From Oscillospiraceae bacterium (GTDB lineage Bacteria > Bacillota > Clostridia > Oscillospirales > Oscillospiraceae): 46,765 nucleotides of DNA. Positions 39,599 to 46,765 of the stretch are shown piece after piece. A program made the position numbers and the translations under genes. The notes beneath the pieces were generated by a model. That model was given only the letters and a program-made list of their open reading frames with translations. It was not told where the DNA came from and made no database searches. The DNA is taken from contig SVLN01000008.1 in assembly GCA_015067925.1 (NCBI GenBank), forward strand, positions 1 to 46,765, in the 5' to 3' direction. The stretch's first letter is position 1. Every line of letters starts with the position of its first letter.

Positions 39599-39627
39599 TT
39601 GACACATTTTCCCGAATCATTTATAGT
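39599..39627 (+). promoter_or_regulatory. Promoter of the second MATE gene
   Basis: TTGACA (39599-39604), 17-bp spacer, TATAGT (39622-39627). Confidence 0.85.
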
Positions 39628-39660
39628 TTCTTCTGTGGAAACTCACTTGTGGAGGTACTC

Positions 39661-41022
39661 ATGATGGATCAAAAAGAATTTCTCGGTACACAGCCTGTCG
39701 GCAAGCTGCTGTTCCGGCTGGCGATCCCCACTGTCGCGGCACAGCTGATCAACATGCTCTATAACATTGTCGACCGCATTTACATCGGCCATATTCCCGG
39801 ATCAGGCAGCCTTGCTCTGACGGGCGTGGGCGTTTGTATGCCGTTGATTATGATTGTCTCCGCCTTTGCCGCCCTGGTGGGTGCCGGCGGTGCCCCCCGC
39901 GCTTCCATCTTTATGGGCCAGCGTAATTATGCGGACGCAGAAAAGACTCTTGGCAACTGTTTCAGTCTGCAGATCCTCATCTCCGTCGTTCTTACTTTGG
40001 CTCTGCTGCTTTGGAACGAGCCTCTTCTGCTGGCCTTCGGTGCCAGTGAAAACACCATTGGTTATGCCTCCGGCTACATGAGCATCTATGCCCTGGGTAC
40101 CTTGTTTGTGCAGCTGACCCTGGGTATGAACGCCTTCATTACTGCTCAGGGCTATACCAAAGTCGCTATGATCTCGGTGGTCATCGGCGCGGTGAGCAAC
40201 ATTGTTCTCGACCCGCTGTTCATTTTCGCAATGGATATGGGCGTACAGGGAGCTGCTTTGGCTACAATCCTTTCCCAAGCGATTTCCTGCATCTGGATCA
40301 TTCGCTTTCTCTGCGGAAAGAAAACGCAGCTGCGTCTGAGAACGACCAATCTGCGTTTGCAAGGTAACATCATTCTCCCTTGCGTTGCTCTCGGCACCGC
40401 AACGTTCATCATGCAGGCCAGCGAAAGCGTCATTTCCGTCTGCTTCAACTCCTCTTTGCTGCGCTACGGCGGTGACATCGCCGTGGGCGCCATGACAATC
40501 CTCACCAGCGTAATGCAATTTGCCATGCTTCCCATGCAGGGCTTCGCCCAGGGCGCGCAGCCCATTGCCAGCTACAACTACGGCGCCCGAAACGCTGCTC
40601 GTGTTCGCAAAACCTTCCGGCTGCTTCTCACGGTCTGCCTGAGCTATTCTGTGCTGCTCTGGAGTGCCGTGATGCTCTTCCCGCGGCTGTTTGTAGGGAT
40701 CTTCACCCCCGATCCCACCCTGATCGAATTCGCCGCGCCGGCGCTGAGAATCTATATGGGCGGCATGATCATCTTCGGTATTCAAATCGCATGCCAGATG
40801 CTCTTCACTTCTTTGGGCAAGGCGGTTTGTTCCATCATCGTTGCTGTGGTGCGTAAATTCGTCCTGCTCCTGCCCCTGATTTATCTGATGCCCCACATCA
40901 TCTCTGATCCCACCATGGGCGTGTATACGGCAGAACCCGTGGCAGACGTTATTGCTGTGACCTTTACTGCCATTCTTTTCGCCTTCCAGTTTAAAAAGGC
41001 GCTGAAGCAAATCGAACAATGA
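39661..41022 (+). CDS. MATE family efflux transporter (MepA-like)
   Basis: A 453-residue, twelve-helix multidrug/toxin exporter. KLLFRLAIPTVAAQLINMLYNIVDRIYIGHIPG is the standard first-helix motif with the conserved Pro and Asp, and LPMQGFAQGAQPIASYNYGARN marks the second half; the MepA-type FMGQRN follows helix 3. GGAGG at 39651-39655 supports ATG 39661 or 39664 (the second has the better spacing). It is not a close copy of the MATE gene at 31334. An EamA transporter gene follows after 4 nt, so they form an operon. Confidence 0.93.
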   Translation: MMDQKEFLGTQPVGKLLFRLAIPTVAAQLINMLYNIVDRIYIGHIPGSGSLALTGVGVCMPLIMIVSAFAALVGAGGAPRASIFMGQRNYADAEKTLGNCFSLQILISVVLTLALLLWNEPLLLAFGASENTIGYASGYMSIYALGTLFVQLTLGMNAFITAQGYTKVAMISVVIGAVSNIVLDPLFIFAMDMGVQGAALATILSQAISCIWIIRFLCGKKTQLRLRTTNLRLQGNIILPCVALGTATFIMQASESVISVCFNSSLLRYGGDIAVGAMTILTSVMQFAMLPMQGFAQGAQPIASYNYGARNAARVRKTFRLLLTVCLSYSVLLWSAVMLFPRLFVGIFTPDPTLIEFAAPALRIYMGGMIIFGIQIACQMLFTSLGKAVCSIIVAVVRKFVLLLPLIYLMPHIISDPTMGVYTAEPVADVIAVTFTAILFAFQFKKALKQIEQ

Positions 41023-41026
41023 CCCT

Positions 41027-41905
41027 ATGAAGTACATGGAAAAGCAGCCGATCATCATGATCGTCATCGGCATCCTGGGCATCTCCCTGTCATCGATCTT
41101 TGTCAAATACTCTGCCGCGCCCTCCGCCCTCACCGCCGCTTACCGCCTTGTATGGACGGTCGTTCTGATGGCGCCCGTGGTCTTCGGCAAGCAGAACATG
41201 CGCCGGGAACTTGTTCGGGTTTCGCCGAAGCTGGTGCTGCTGAGCTGTCTGAGCGGCCTGGCGCTGGCAATCCACTTCGTTCTGTGGTTTGAATCTCTGC
41301 AGCACACCAGCGTGGCCAGTTCCACCACCATCGTCTGTACGGAGGTCATCTGGGTCTGTCTGGGCTTCCGCCTGTTTTTGAAGGGCCGTCTGACCCGTAA
41401 GGCCGCGGCAGCTATCGCCATCTCTCTGGTCGGCAGCGTGCTCATCGCCTACTCTGACTCGGGCAGCGGCACGCAGCTCTACGGCGATATCCTGGCCCTC
41501 TTGGCTGCCATCGCCGTGGCGATTTACACCCTCATCGGCCGAGTTGTACGCAGCAGCGTCTCCACCACGGTGTATACCTTCCTGGTCTACACCACGTGCG
41601 CCGCCGTACTGGTGCTCACCTGCCTGGTGCAGGGCCATGGCCCGCTGGAATACGGTGTCAGCGCCATCATTGTCGGCCTTCTGCTGGCGGTGTTCTCCAC
41701 CATTCTGGGACACAGCATCTTCAGCTGGTGTCTGAAGTACTTCTCCCCCGCCTTTGTGTCGGCGTCCAAGCTTTGTGAGCCGGTGGTAGCTGCAATTTTC
41801 GCCGCGTTTCTTTTCTCTGAGATCCCATCGCTGCTGCAAGTTTTAGGCGGCGCGCTCATCCTGGGCGGCGTGTTCTATTACTCCCGTCTGGAAACAAAAC
41901 AATAA
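41027..41905 (+). CDS. EamA/DMT family transporter
   Basis: A 292-residue protein of the drug/metabolite transporter superfamily. It has ten hydrophobic helices in two EamA repeats: GILGISLSSIFVKYSAAPSALTAAYRLVWT opens the first, and DILALLAAIAVAIYTLIGRVVRS opens the second. FAAFLFSEIPSLLQVLGGALILGGVF is the typical last-helix pair. ATG 41027 is 4 nt past the MATE stop, without a clear SD, so translation probably depends on coupling; ATG 41036 is an alternative. Direction and substrate unknown. Confidence 0.92.
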   Translation: MKYMEKQPIIMIVIGILGISLSSIFVKYSAAPSALTAAYRLVWTVVLMAPVVFGKQNMRRELVRVSPKLVLLSCLSGLALAIHFVLWFESLQHTSVASSTTIVCTEVIWVCLGFRLFLKGRLTRKAAAAIAISLVGSVLIAYSDSGSGTQLYGDILALLAAIAVAIYTLIGRVVRSSVSTTVYTFLVYTTCAAVLVLTCLVQGHGPLEYGVSAIIVGLLLAVFSTILGHSIFSWCLKYFSPAFVSASKLCEPVVAAIFAAFLFSEIPSLLQVLGGALILGGVFYYSRLETKQ

Positions 41906-41906
41906 G

Positions 41907-41935
41907 AAAAGCCGCACCTTTCGGTGCGGCTTTTT
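41907..41935. terminator. Bidirectional terminator between EamA and isomerase genes
   Basis: AAAAGCCGCACC/GGTGCGGCTTTT stem with TTTC loop and T tracts on both sides. Confidence 0.9.
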
Positions 41936-41943
41936 GTTTCTTT

Positions 41944-42831
41944 TTAATCCAGGCAGGTACGGATATGATCGTGATCTGCCTGCAGGCAAGCGATGATATC
42001 CTGGGGATCGTTATAGATACGCTCGCGCTCGATGATGAAGGTATCGCAGCCCACGCCCTTGGCGGCGGCAATGATATCGCGCCAGCTCATGATGGTCTTT
42101 TCCATGGGACCCTGGGGTCCTTCGGCATAGGCCTGCTGAATATCCTGCTGATCCTTGGAGATGCCCACCTCCAGCGGCGGCACCGGGCAGCTCATGCCCA
42201 AAGCCTCGGGATTCAGCGCCCAGTTGCAGGACTTGATGTGCATGCAGCCGATGCGGCCGGGCCAGCGTTGCATCCAGTAGATGGGATCCACACCTGCGGT
42301 CAGCACCCAGCCCACGTCGATTTCCATCACGTGGTTTTCCAGGCAGTGGCGCAGATAGGTGTCCATGACATATTCGCCGTGATCCACGCGATACTCATGG
42401 GTATGGTTGTGATAGAAAGTCTTCAGGCCGTATTTGGCAGCAATGGCCGCCGCCTCGTTGGCCTTTTCTGCTGCCTTGATGGCGTCCTGGAAGGTGCCGA
42501 AAGCGCCGGGAATACCCTTATAACCGCCGCCCGCACGGAGCATTTTGAAGAACTCGGACATATCTCCCATACGGATGCTCACCAGGCGGTTGCTGCTGTA
42601 TTTTTCCAGAAGCTTGAGATCCTCATCGCGAATCTCGCCGCTGTCAGTGGGCGTCACAGAAAAATTCACGCACTTGAGATCATACTTCTCCAGAAGGCCC
42701 AGATACTCCTCCGTCAGGGAGCCGCCTTCCATACCGTCAAAGCCGATTTCCTTCGCAATGCGCATGCCATCCTCCACCGAAGGATTGATGGACTTGAGAG
42801 AATACGCAGTCAAGTATAAATCCGTTGCCAT
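41944..42831 (-). CDS. Sugar phosphate isomerase/epimerase family TIM-barrel protein
   Basis: A 295-residue xylose-isomerase-like (AP endonuclease 2 fold) protein, starting at ATG 42831 with AAGGAGG 8 nt upstream; the open frame extends far beyond but across the intergenic region and the opposite gene. AKEIGFDGMEGG opens the barrel. KTFYHNHTHEY, MEIDVGWVLTAG, RIGCMHIKS and a final DTFIIERER supply the His, Asp, His and Glu metal ligands. These proteins act on inositols, sugar acids or amino sugars. The divergent Gfo/Idh/MocA gene is a frequent partner, so a keto-inositol or keto-sugar pathway is a fair inference. Confidence 0.9.
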   Translation of the reverse strand: MATDLYLTAYSLKSINPSVEDGMRIAKEIGFDGMEGGSLTEEYLGLLEKYDLKCVNFSVTPTDSGEIRDEDLKLLEKYSSNRLVSIRMGDMSEFFKMLRAGGGYKGIPGAFGTFQDAIKAAEKANEAAAIAAKYGLKTFYHNHTHEYRVDHGEYVMDTYLRHCLENHVMEIDVGWVLTAGVDPIYWMQRWPGRIGCMHIKSCNWALNPEALGMSCPVPPLEVGISKDQQDIQQAYAEGPQGPMEKTIMSWRDIIAAAKGVGCDTFIIERERIYNDPQDIIACLQADHDHIRTCLD

Positions 42832-42861
42832 AGTCAGTTCCTCCTTGCTCTTTATACTATT

Positions 42862-42890
42862 AAAATAACGACCTTCGTTAGTTTTGTCAA
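42862..42890 (-). promoter_or_regulatory. Promoter of the isomerase gene
   Basis: TTGACA (42890-42885), 17-bp spacer, TATTTT (42867-42862) on the minus strand. On the plus strand a TATAAT at 42939-42944 probably serves the oxidoreductase gene, without a well-spaced -35. Confidence 0.6.
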
Positions 42891-42987
42891 CCTTTTTTCC
42901 AAAAGTATCGTTGACGGTTTTCTTCATGTATGGTAAGCTATAATCATAAAGCAGTTTTACAAAACTTTCGGAGAGGAAACTTCTGAC

Positions 42988-44253
42988 ATGAGTGAATTCA
43001 AGCCCATCAAGGTTGGTCTGATCGGCTGCGGCCAGATCGCATCCAGCGCTTATATGCCCACCATTCTGAAAAAATTCAATATGGTTGATGTTGTAAAATT
43101 TGCAGACACCATCCCCGAGCGCGCGGAGCTGTTTGCCAAAACCTTCGGCGGTGTCGCCTGCACCAACGAAGAAATTTACAACGATCCCGAAATCGAGGTG
43201 GTTCTGAACCTCACCTTCCCCACCTCCCATTACAAGGTCTGTAAGGCCGCCATTCTTGCCGGTAAGCACGTGCATTGCGAAAAGATGATGGCCGTCGATT
43301 GGGCCCAAGGCAAGGAGCTGGTTGACCTGGCGGAAGAAAAAGGTGTCTATTTGACCTTTGCTCCGGATACCTTCCTGGGCGGTGCCTGGCAGACCTGCCG
43401 TCACCTCATCGACACTGGCGCCATCGGCCAGCCCCTGGCAGCCTACTGCCTGGTCACCGGCGGCGGCGCTGCCCGTGTAAGCATCGGTCAGAGCACCCGT
43501 CGCGACCTGCCCGAAGAGGAAAGGCCTGCTCCTCCCTGGCAGCGCATGAAGCTCCCCGGTCACAATCCCAGAGGTCCGGAAGGCAGCGGTCTGCCCTTCG
43601 ATATGGGCGGCTACTATCTGCACAATCTGATCAATATGTTCGGCAACATCAACCGCGTTGCCGGCTACTGCAAGGCCCAGTCGCCCCAAAAAACCTCTCT
43701 GGACCCCTTAAACACCATGTACAAGGAGTTTGTGCCCACCCCCGACCCCAGCACCCTGGTTGGCTCTCTGGAGTTTGACAGCGGAGTGCTCGGCTCTGTG
43801 CAGTTTGTCTCTGATGTGGGTGGTCGTCCCGACCAGCAGTTCGTGGTCTTCGGTACCGAGGCCACCATGTACTGTCCGGATCCCAACTTCTTCGGCGGCG
43901 ACATCGTACTGCAGACCTACTCCGGCAAGCCCATGGTCTTCGATATCAATCGTGGTTTCCTCTCTCCCGAACGCTACACCATTCCCACCTGGTTCGGCTA
44001 TAATGACCAGTCCCGCGGCGTCGGCCTGATGGACCTGGCTTTTGCTATCCGCAACGGCAGAAAGCCGCGCTGTCACTACTCCATGGGCCTGCAGGCTTTC
44101 GAGTGCGTCCATGGCATGATCGACAGCTGCGAAAACGGCGTGCAGCATAAGATGGTTTCCCATTGTGAGCGCCCGAAGGCTGTCCAGCCCGGCGTCCGTG
44201 GTGGTGGTTTCGGCAGCACCGAATTCGAACAGCAGAGCTGCTTTGACGATTAA
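42988..44253 (+). CDS. Gfo/Idh/MocA family oxidoreductase
   Basis: An NAD(P)-dependent sugar or inositol dehydrogenase-like protein of 421 residues. The Rossmann motif KVGLIGCGQIASSAYMP lies at 7-23. GKHVHCEKMMAVDW provides the conserved EK pair (usually EKP, here EKM) at about 98-111. FDMGGYYLHNLINMFG contains the His-rich active-site helix typical of the family. The C-terminus after about 385 is Gly- and polar-rich (GVRGGGFGSTEFE). It is divergently transcribed from the isomerase gene and probably works with it. SD GGAGAGG lies upstream of ATG 42988. Confidence 0.92.
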   Translation: MSEFKPIKVGLIGCGQIASSAYMPTILKKFNMVDVVKFADTIPERAELFAKTFGGVACTNEEIYNDPEIEVVLNLTFPTSHYKVCKAAILAGKHVHCEKMMAVDWAQGKELVDLAEEKGVYLTFAPDTFLGGAWQTCRHLIDTGAIGQPLAAYCLVTGGGAARVSIGQSTRRDLPEEERPAPPWQRMKLPGHNPRGPEGSGLPFDMGGYYLHNLINMFGNINRVAGYCKAQSPQKTSLDPLNTMYKEFVPTPDPSTLVGSLEFDSGVLGSVQFVSDVGGRPDQQFVVFGTEATMYCPDPNFFGGDIVLQTYSGKPMVFDINRGFLSPERYTIPTWFGYNDQSRGVGLMDLAFAIRNGRKPRCHYSMGLQAFECVHGMIDSCENGVQHKMVSHCERPKAVQPGVRGGGFGSTEFEQQSCFDD

Positions 44254-44265
44254 TCTTCATTTTTA

Positions 44266-44299
44266 CAGGGCGAGCCTCGAAAAAGGCTCGCCCTGTTTT
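44266..44299 (+). terminator. Terminator of the oxidoreductase gene
   Basis: CAGGGCGAGCCT/AGGCTCGCCCTG 12-bp stem with a 6-nt loop, followed by TTTT. Confidence 0.9.
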
Positions 44300-44344
44300 G
44301 CCGCTTACGAATTATTTGTTGCACAAAAGAAATTTTTATATTAC

Positions 44345-44356
44345 ACTATAAATAGT
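44345..44356. repeat. 12-bp motif ACTATAAATAGT, left copy
   Basis: Imperfectly symmetric motif (ACTAT/ATAGT arms around AA) 36 bp before the MFS start codon. The identical 12 bp occur again at 46345-46356, exactly 2,000 bp away. The flanking bases do not match. It may be a recombinase site or contribute a TATAAA -10 element. Confidence 0.5.
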
Positions 44357-44391
44357 AGACTTTGCAACTTTTTACAGAACGGAGAAACGCT

Positions 44392-45618
44392 ATGAATCTA
44401 ACAAAAAAGCGCTGGCTGGTTTTGGGCGCCAGCTGCCTGATCAACATCATTATCGGCTCTCTGTATGCCTGGAGCGTCTTTGCTCAACCGATGGCCAAAT
44501 ACTTAAGCGACTTGTCCGGAACGTCAATCCAGAATCTTGCAATTGTATTTACCGTGGCAAATTCCGTTGGTCCCATCTCCATGATTTTCGGCGGTTTTTT
44601 GAACGATCGCTTTGGTCCGCGTAAGATCGTCATTGTTGGCGGTGTGCTCTTCGGTGCCGGCATGATTCTGTCCGGCTTTGCCAGGAGTCTTGCCATGCTG
44701 CTGATCACTTACGGCCTCGGCGTTGGCCTGGGCATGAGCCTTGTGTATGGCTGCACGGTTTCCAGTACTGTTAAGTTCTTCCCCGACAAGCGCGGCCTTG
44801 TGGGCGGCCTGACCACTGCCTCCTACGGCATCAGCTCTGTCCTGGTTCCGCCCATTGCCAATGCGCTCAACCAGGCCGTTGGTGTGACGGCCTCTTTCAA
44901 GATCCTGGGCGTTATTTCTGCTGTAGTCATTCTCGTATTCAGCTTCTTCTTACTCCGCTGTCCGGCAAACTATGCGCCTGACGGGTGGGTTCCTCCTGTT
45001 GTAAGTACCGCAAAGGCTCGTCAGGAGAAAAACTGGAGGATGATGCTGGGCGACCCTATCTTTTATACCATGATACTGATGCTTTGCTGCGGTGCTTTTT
45101 CCGGCATGATGATTATCTCCCAGGCTTCCCCCGTGGCACAGCAGATGATCGGTATGTCCGTCTCTGCCGCCGCTACTGCAGTATCGGTATTGGCCTTGTT
45201 CAACACCGCAGGCCGACTTCTGGCCGGTGTCATCTCTGACAAAATCAGCAGCGTTTTGACCTTGCGGATCTTCTTTGCTTTGTCTGCTCTGGGTGCTGTC
45301 GTCCTGTCTTTCTCCGGCATCGGCAATATAGTCCTGTTCTATCTGGGCATTGCTGCCATCGGCCTGGGCTTTGGTGCGATTATGGGTGTGTTCCCCGGTT
45401 TTACCGCCACCCAGTTCGGCGCAAGGAACAATAGCGTGAACTATGGCATTATGTTCATCGGCTTTGCCGCTGCCGGCTATTTCGGTCCAACGATTATGAG
45501 TGCGATCTACGCCGCGCAGGGGCAGTATCGCACCGCATTTTATATCTCTGCCGCCCTCTCTCTGGCCGGTATTCTGCTTACCTTACTCTACCATATGCAA
45601 AACAAACGCAAGAATTGA
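44392..45618 (+). CDS. OFA (oxalate/formate antiporter) family MFS transporter
   Basis: A 408-residue, twelve-helix major facilitator. ATG 44392 has GGAG upstream. The opening RWLVLGASCLINIIIGSLYAWSVFAQPMAKYL is the OFA signature (LYAWSVF), and GGFLNDRFGPRKIVIVGG is the MFS loop 2-3 motif. GLGVGLGMSLVYGC and the second-half repeat GVISDKISSVLTLRIFF are present. OFA members carry small carboxylates such as oxalate, formate or lactate; the substrate here is not known. It precedes, and is convergent with, the serine recombinase gene. Confidence 0.93.
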   Translation: MNLTKKRWLVLGASCLINIIIGSLYAWSVFAQPMAKYLSDLSGTSIQNLAIVFTVANSVGPISMIFGGFLNDRFGPRKIVIVGGVLFGAGMILSGFARSLAMLLITYGLGVGLGMSLVYGCTVSSTVKFFPDKRGLVGGLTTASYGISSVLVPPIANALNQAVGVTASFKILGVISAVVILVFSFFLLRCPANYAPDGWVPPVVSTAKARQEKNWRMMLGDPIFYTMILMLCCGAFSGMMIISQASPVAQQMIGMSVSAAATAVSVLALFNTAGRLLAGVISDKISSVLTLRIFFALSALGAVVLSFSGIGNIVLFYLGIAAIGLGFGAIMGVFPGFTATQFGARNNSVNYGIMFIGFAAAGYFGPTIMSAIYAAQGQYRTAFYISAALSLAGILLTLLYHMQNKRKN

Positions 45619-45626
45619 CACACTTC

Positions 45627-45656
45627 AAAAGGTCCCACAATTGTGGGACCTTTTTT
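45627..45656. terminator. Bidirectional terminator between MFS and recombinase genes
   Basis: AAAAGGTCCCACAA/TTGTGGGACCTTTT palindrome, T tract on plus. It closely resembles the hairpin at 46359-46392. Confidence 0.88.
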
Positions 45657-45661
45657 ATGTT

Positions 45662-46267
45662 CTACATCTGCTGCTCCGCCCACTTAATAAATGTGTTCGG
45701 TGCCACGCCCAACGCATGCGCTGCGCCACGGATCGATAGTTCTCCACAACTCCATCGGCTGTAAACCTGTGTAAATTCTGCCGGGATCGGCAACGGTCTT
45801 CTTCCAAAATGCACGCCTCTTGCCTTCGCCGCCGCAATTCCCTCCGCCTGTCTTTGACGTATGAACTCCCGTTCCGTCTGCGCCACATAGCTGAGCAGCT
45901 GCAGCACGATATCCGCAATCAATGTTCCGGTCAAATCCCTGCCTTGTCTTGTATCCAATAGCGGCATGTCCAACACAACAATGGCAACCTGCTTCTGTTT
46001 TGTGATGAGCCTCCATTGTTCGAGAATCTCATCATAATTGCGGCCAAGCCGATCGATACTCTTGATCACAAGAATGTCGCCCGGCTTGATCTTTCTCAGC
46101 AACTTACGATAGCCGGGCCGGTTAAAATCTTTTCCGGACTGTTTGTCTAAAAAGATGCAGCCGTCCGGCACACCGAACTCGTGCATCGCCAGACGTTGCC
46201 GTTCCTCATTCTGGTCCTTGCTGCTCACACGAAGGTATCCGTAAATTGTTTCATTTTTCCGTTCCAT
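45662..46267 (-). CDS. Small serine recombinase (resolvase/invertase)
   Basis: A 201-residue site-specific recombinase from ATG 46267 (AGGAGG 7 nt upstream; ATG 46270 is also possible). The catalytic N-terminal domain shows YGYLRVSSKDQNEERQ with the nucleophile serine directly after RV. The resolvase arginines lie in IKSIDRLGRNYDEI, and YVAQTEREFIRQRQAEGIAAAKARG is the dimer helix. A C-terminal helix-turn-helix (about 160-201: GELSIRGAAHALGVAPNTFIKWAEQ) is of the Hin/Tn3-resolvase type. It is complete. An AATGAT/ATCATT inverted repeat lies in its leader (46287-46311). No transposase accompanies it, so it may be domesticated or part of a small invertible or excisable segment. Confidence 0.94.
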   Translation of the reverse strand: MERKNETIYGYLRVSSKDQNEERQRLAMHEFGVPDGCIFLDKQSGKDFNRPGYRKLLRKIKPGDILVIKSIDRLGRNYDEILEQWRLITKQKQVAIVVLDMPLLDTRQGRDLTGTLIADIVLQLLSYVAQTEREFIRQRQAEGIAAAKARGVHFGRRPLPIPAEFTQVYSRWSCGELSIRGAAHALGVAPNTFIKWAEQQM

Positions 46268-46344
46268 CATATTTCCTCCTAAATAAAATGATATATTAAT
46301 TCTACATCATTCGTTCAGAAATTAAGAGAAACGCATAATTCGCA

Positions 46345-46356
46345 ACTATAAATAGT
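46345..46356. repeat. 12-bp motif ACTATAAATAGT, right copy
   Basis: Identical to 44345-44356 and in the same orientation. It lies between the recombinase leader and the hairpin after the SLH gene. Confidence 0.5.
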
Positions 46357-46358
46357 GC

Positions 46359-46392
46359 AAAAGGGATCCCACAAATGTGGGATCCCTTTTTT
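46359..46392. terminator. Terminator after the SLH protein gene
   Basis: AAAAGGGATCCCACA/TGTGGGATCCCTTTT stem with a 2-nt loop; T tracts on both strands. Confidence 0.85.
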
Positions 46393-46421
46393 ATGTTTCT
46401 TATTTGGTGAAGCAGGTTTGC

Positions 46422-46765
46422 TTACTTCATGAAGGTCTTGCAGAATCTCATGATGATGCTGGCAACCTGGCAGCGCTCGGCATTGCCCTGAGGCTGCAGT
46501 TCCACAACACCATTCACAGGAGTACCTGCAATCAGACCCTCAGCGCATGCCCACTGCATCGCAGTCTTGGCATAGTCACTGATCTTGCCGCTGTCTGCGA
46601 AGCTGTTCATGTTCGCACCCTTGTTGCTCACATCATAACCCATGTACTTCGCAAAGTTGTACAGCATCGTGGCCATCTGCTCTCTCGTAATCGCTGCATT
46701 CGGTGCAAACTCGTCTGCGCTCACACCGGCTACAATGTTGTTCTCCTTCGCCCAGATGACTGCCT
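46422..46765 (-). CDS. S-layer homology (SLH) domain protein, C-terminal part (5' end beyond window)
   Basis: The last 114 codons of a surface protein that continues past the right edge. AVIWAKENNIVAGVSADEFAPNAAITREQMATMLYNFAKYMGYD is spread over the end of one SLH repeat and the start of the next. SFADSGKISDYAKTAMQWACAEGLIAGTP is the next repeat, and ERCQVASIIMRFCKTFMK the final one. SLH repeats bind pyruvylated secondary cell-wall polymers, so the protein is anchored on the outside of the cell. There is no in-window start; the rest of the protein, which decides its function, is not visible. A terminator follows the stop at 46422. Confidence 0.93.
   Translation of the reverse strand, partial: AVIWAKENNIVAGVSADEFAPNAAITREQMATMLYNFAKYMGYDVSNKGANMNSFADSGKISDYAKTAMQWACAEGLIAGTPVNGVVELQPQGNAERCQVASIIMRFCKTFMK

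Noticed and set aside
42911-42944. TTGACG ... TATAAT promoter for the Gfo/Idh gene
   Set aside because: The spacer would be 22 bp; the -10 alone may be used but the pair is not a convincing promoter.
42832-43689. N-terminal extension of the isomerase frame across the divergent promoter
   Set aside because: Would run antisense through the Gfo/Idh gene; the ATG at 42831 has a strong ribosome binding site and matches the family start.

Overview
The window looks like chromosome of a Gram-positive, endospore-forming, anaerobic Clostridia member, probably of the Oscillospiraceae/Ruminococcaceae type. The reasons are a GC-rich coding style with AGGAGG-type ribosome binding sites, an IspH fused to a ribosomal-S1-like tail, a scpA-scpB-gerW-dacB-rluB cluster, S-box and T-box leader RNAs, 2-hydroxyacyl-CoA-dehydratase-type activases and SLH-domain surface protein. 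This assignment is inference from gene content; no rRNA is present.

Layout. 1-4302 (minus): RpiR regulator, HI0933-family flavoprotein, cmk, plsC and ispH-S1 (cut by the left edge), chained by ATGA overlaps. 4414-9302 (minus): M50 protease, scpA, scpB, DUF2953, gerW, dacB, rluB in one run. 9434-10154 (plus): a tiny membrane protein, tRNA-Arg(ACG) and a 146-bp tandem repeat derived from the tRNA tail. 10204-18089 (minus): an aminotransferase/DUF2156/cysK/pyridoxamine kinase run, a UDP-sugar dehydrogenase, metK behind an S-box riboswitch, and ahcY. 18237-19091 (plus): a rhomboid-like membrane protein with a zinc-finger tail. 19124-26518 (minus): ybaK, a split acyl-CoA dehydratase activase pair, a uridine-kinase-like enzyme and a carboxylesterase. 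26631-26946: tRNA-Gln(CTG) with a second tRNA-tail duplication. 27049-29331 (minus): glycogen branching enzyme and a small membrane protein. 29497-32728 (plus): a DUF362 ferredoxin protein, an unknown small protein behind paired palindromes, and a MATE pump. 32780-34514 (minus): barstar-like protein and an M20 peptidase. 34607-36256 (plus): a T-box leader, a ten-codon Trp-containing leader ORF and a stand-alone trpB. 36305-38122 (minus): PadR/DUF1700/DUF4097. 38240-39453 (minus): arsC and a NIF3-like protein. 39661-41905 (plus): MATE and EamA transporters. 41944-44253: divergent sugar isomerase and Gfo/Idh/MocA oxidoreductase. 44392-46765: an OFA-type MFS transporter, a serine recombinase and the end of an SLH protein.

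Themes. Metabolically the window is housekeeping plus amino-acid and one-carbon functions: SAM synthesis (metK) and SAH recycling (ahcY), cysteine and tryptophan synthases, and PLP supply. Regulation is mostly by RNA (S-box, T-box, attenuator-like hairpins) and by near-consensus sigma-A promoters.

The least ordinary signals are: (i) both tRNA genes are followed by duplicated tails of the same architecture (tRNA 3' end, terminator, inverted T-arm copy, GC hairpins with a GGT loop); (ii) two promoters, for rpiR and for the activase operon, sit inside the 5' arm of a terminator-like hairpin, so that read-through RNA would fold it but self-initiated RNA would not; (iii) trpB carries both a T-box and a short Trp-codon ORF with its own Shine-Dalgarno; (iv) a 2-kb transporter/serine-recombinase interval is bounded by two identical 12-bp motifs. 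I saw no CRISPR array, prophage or obvious defence system.
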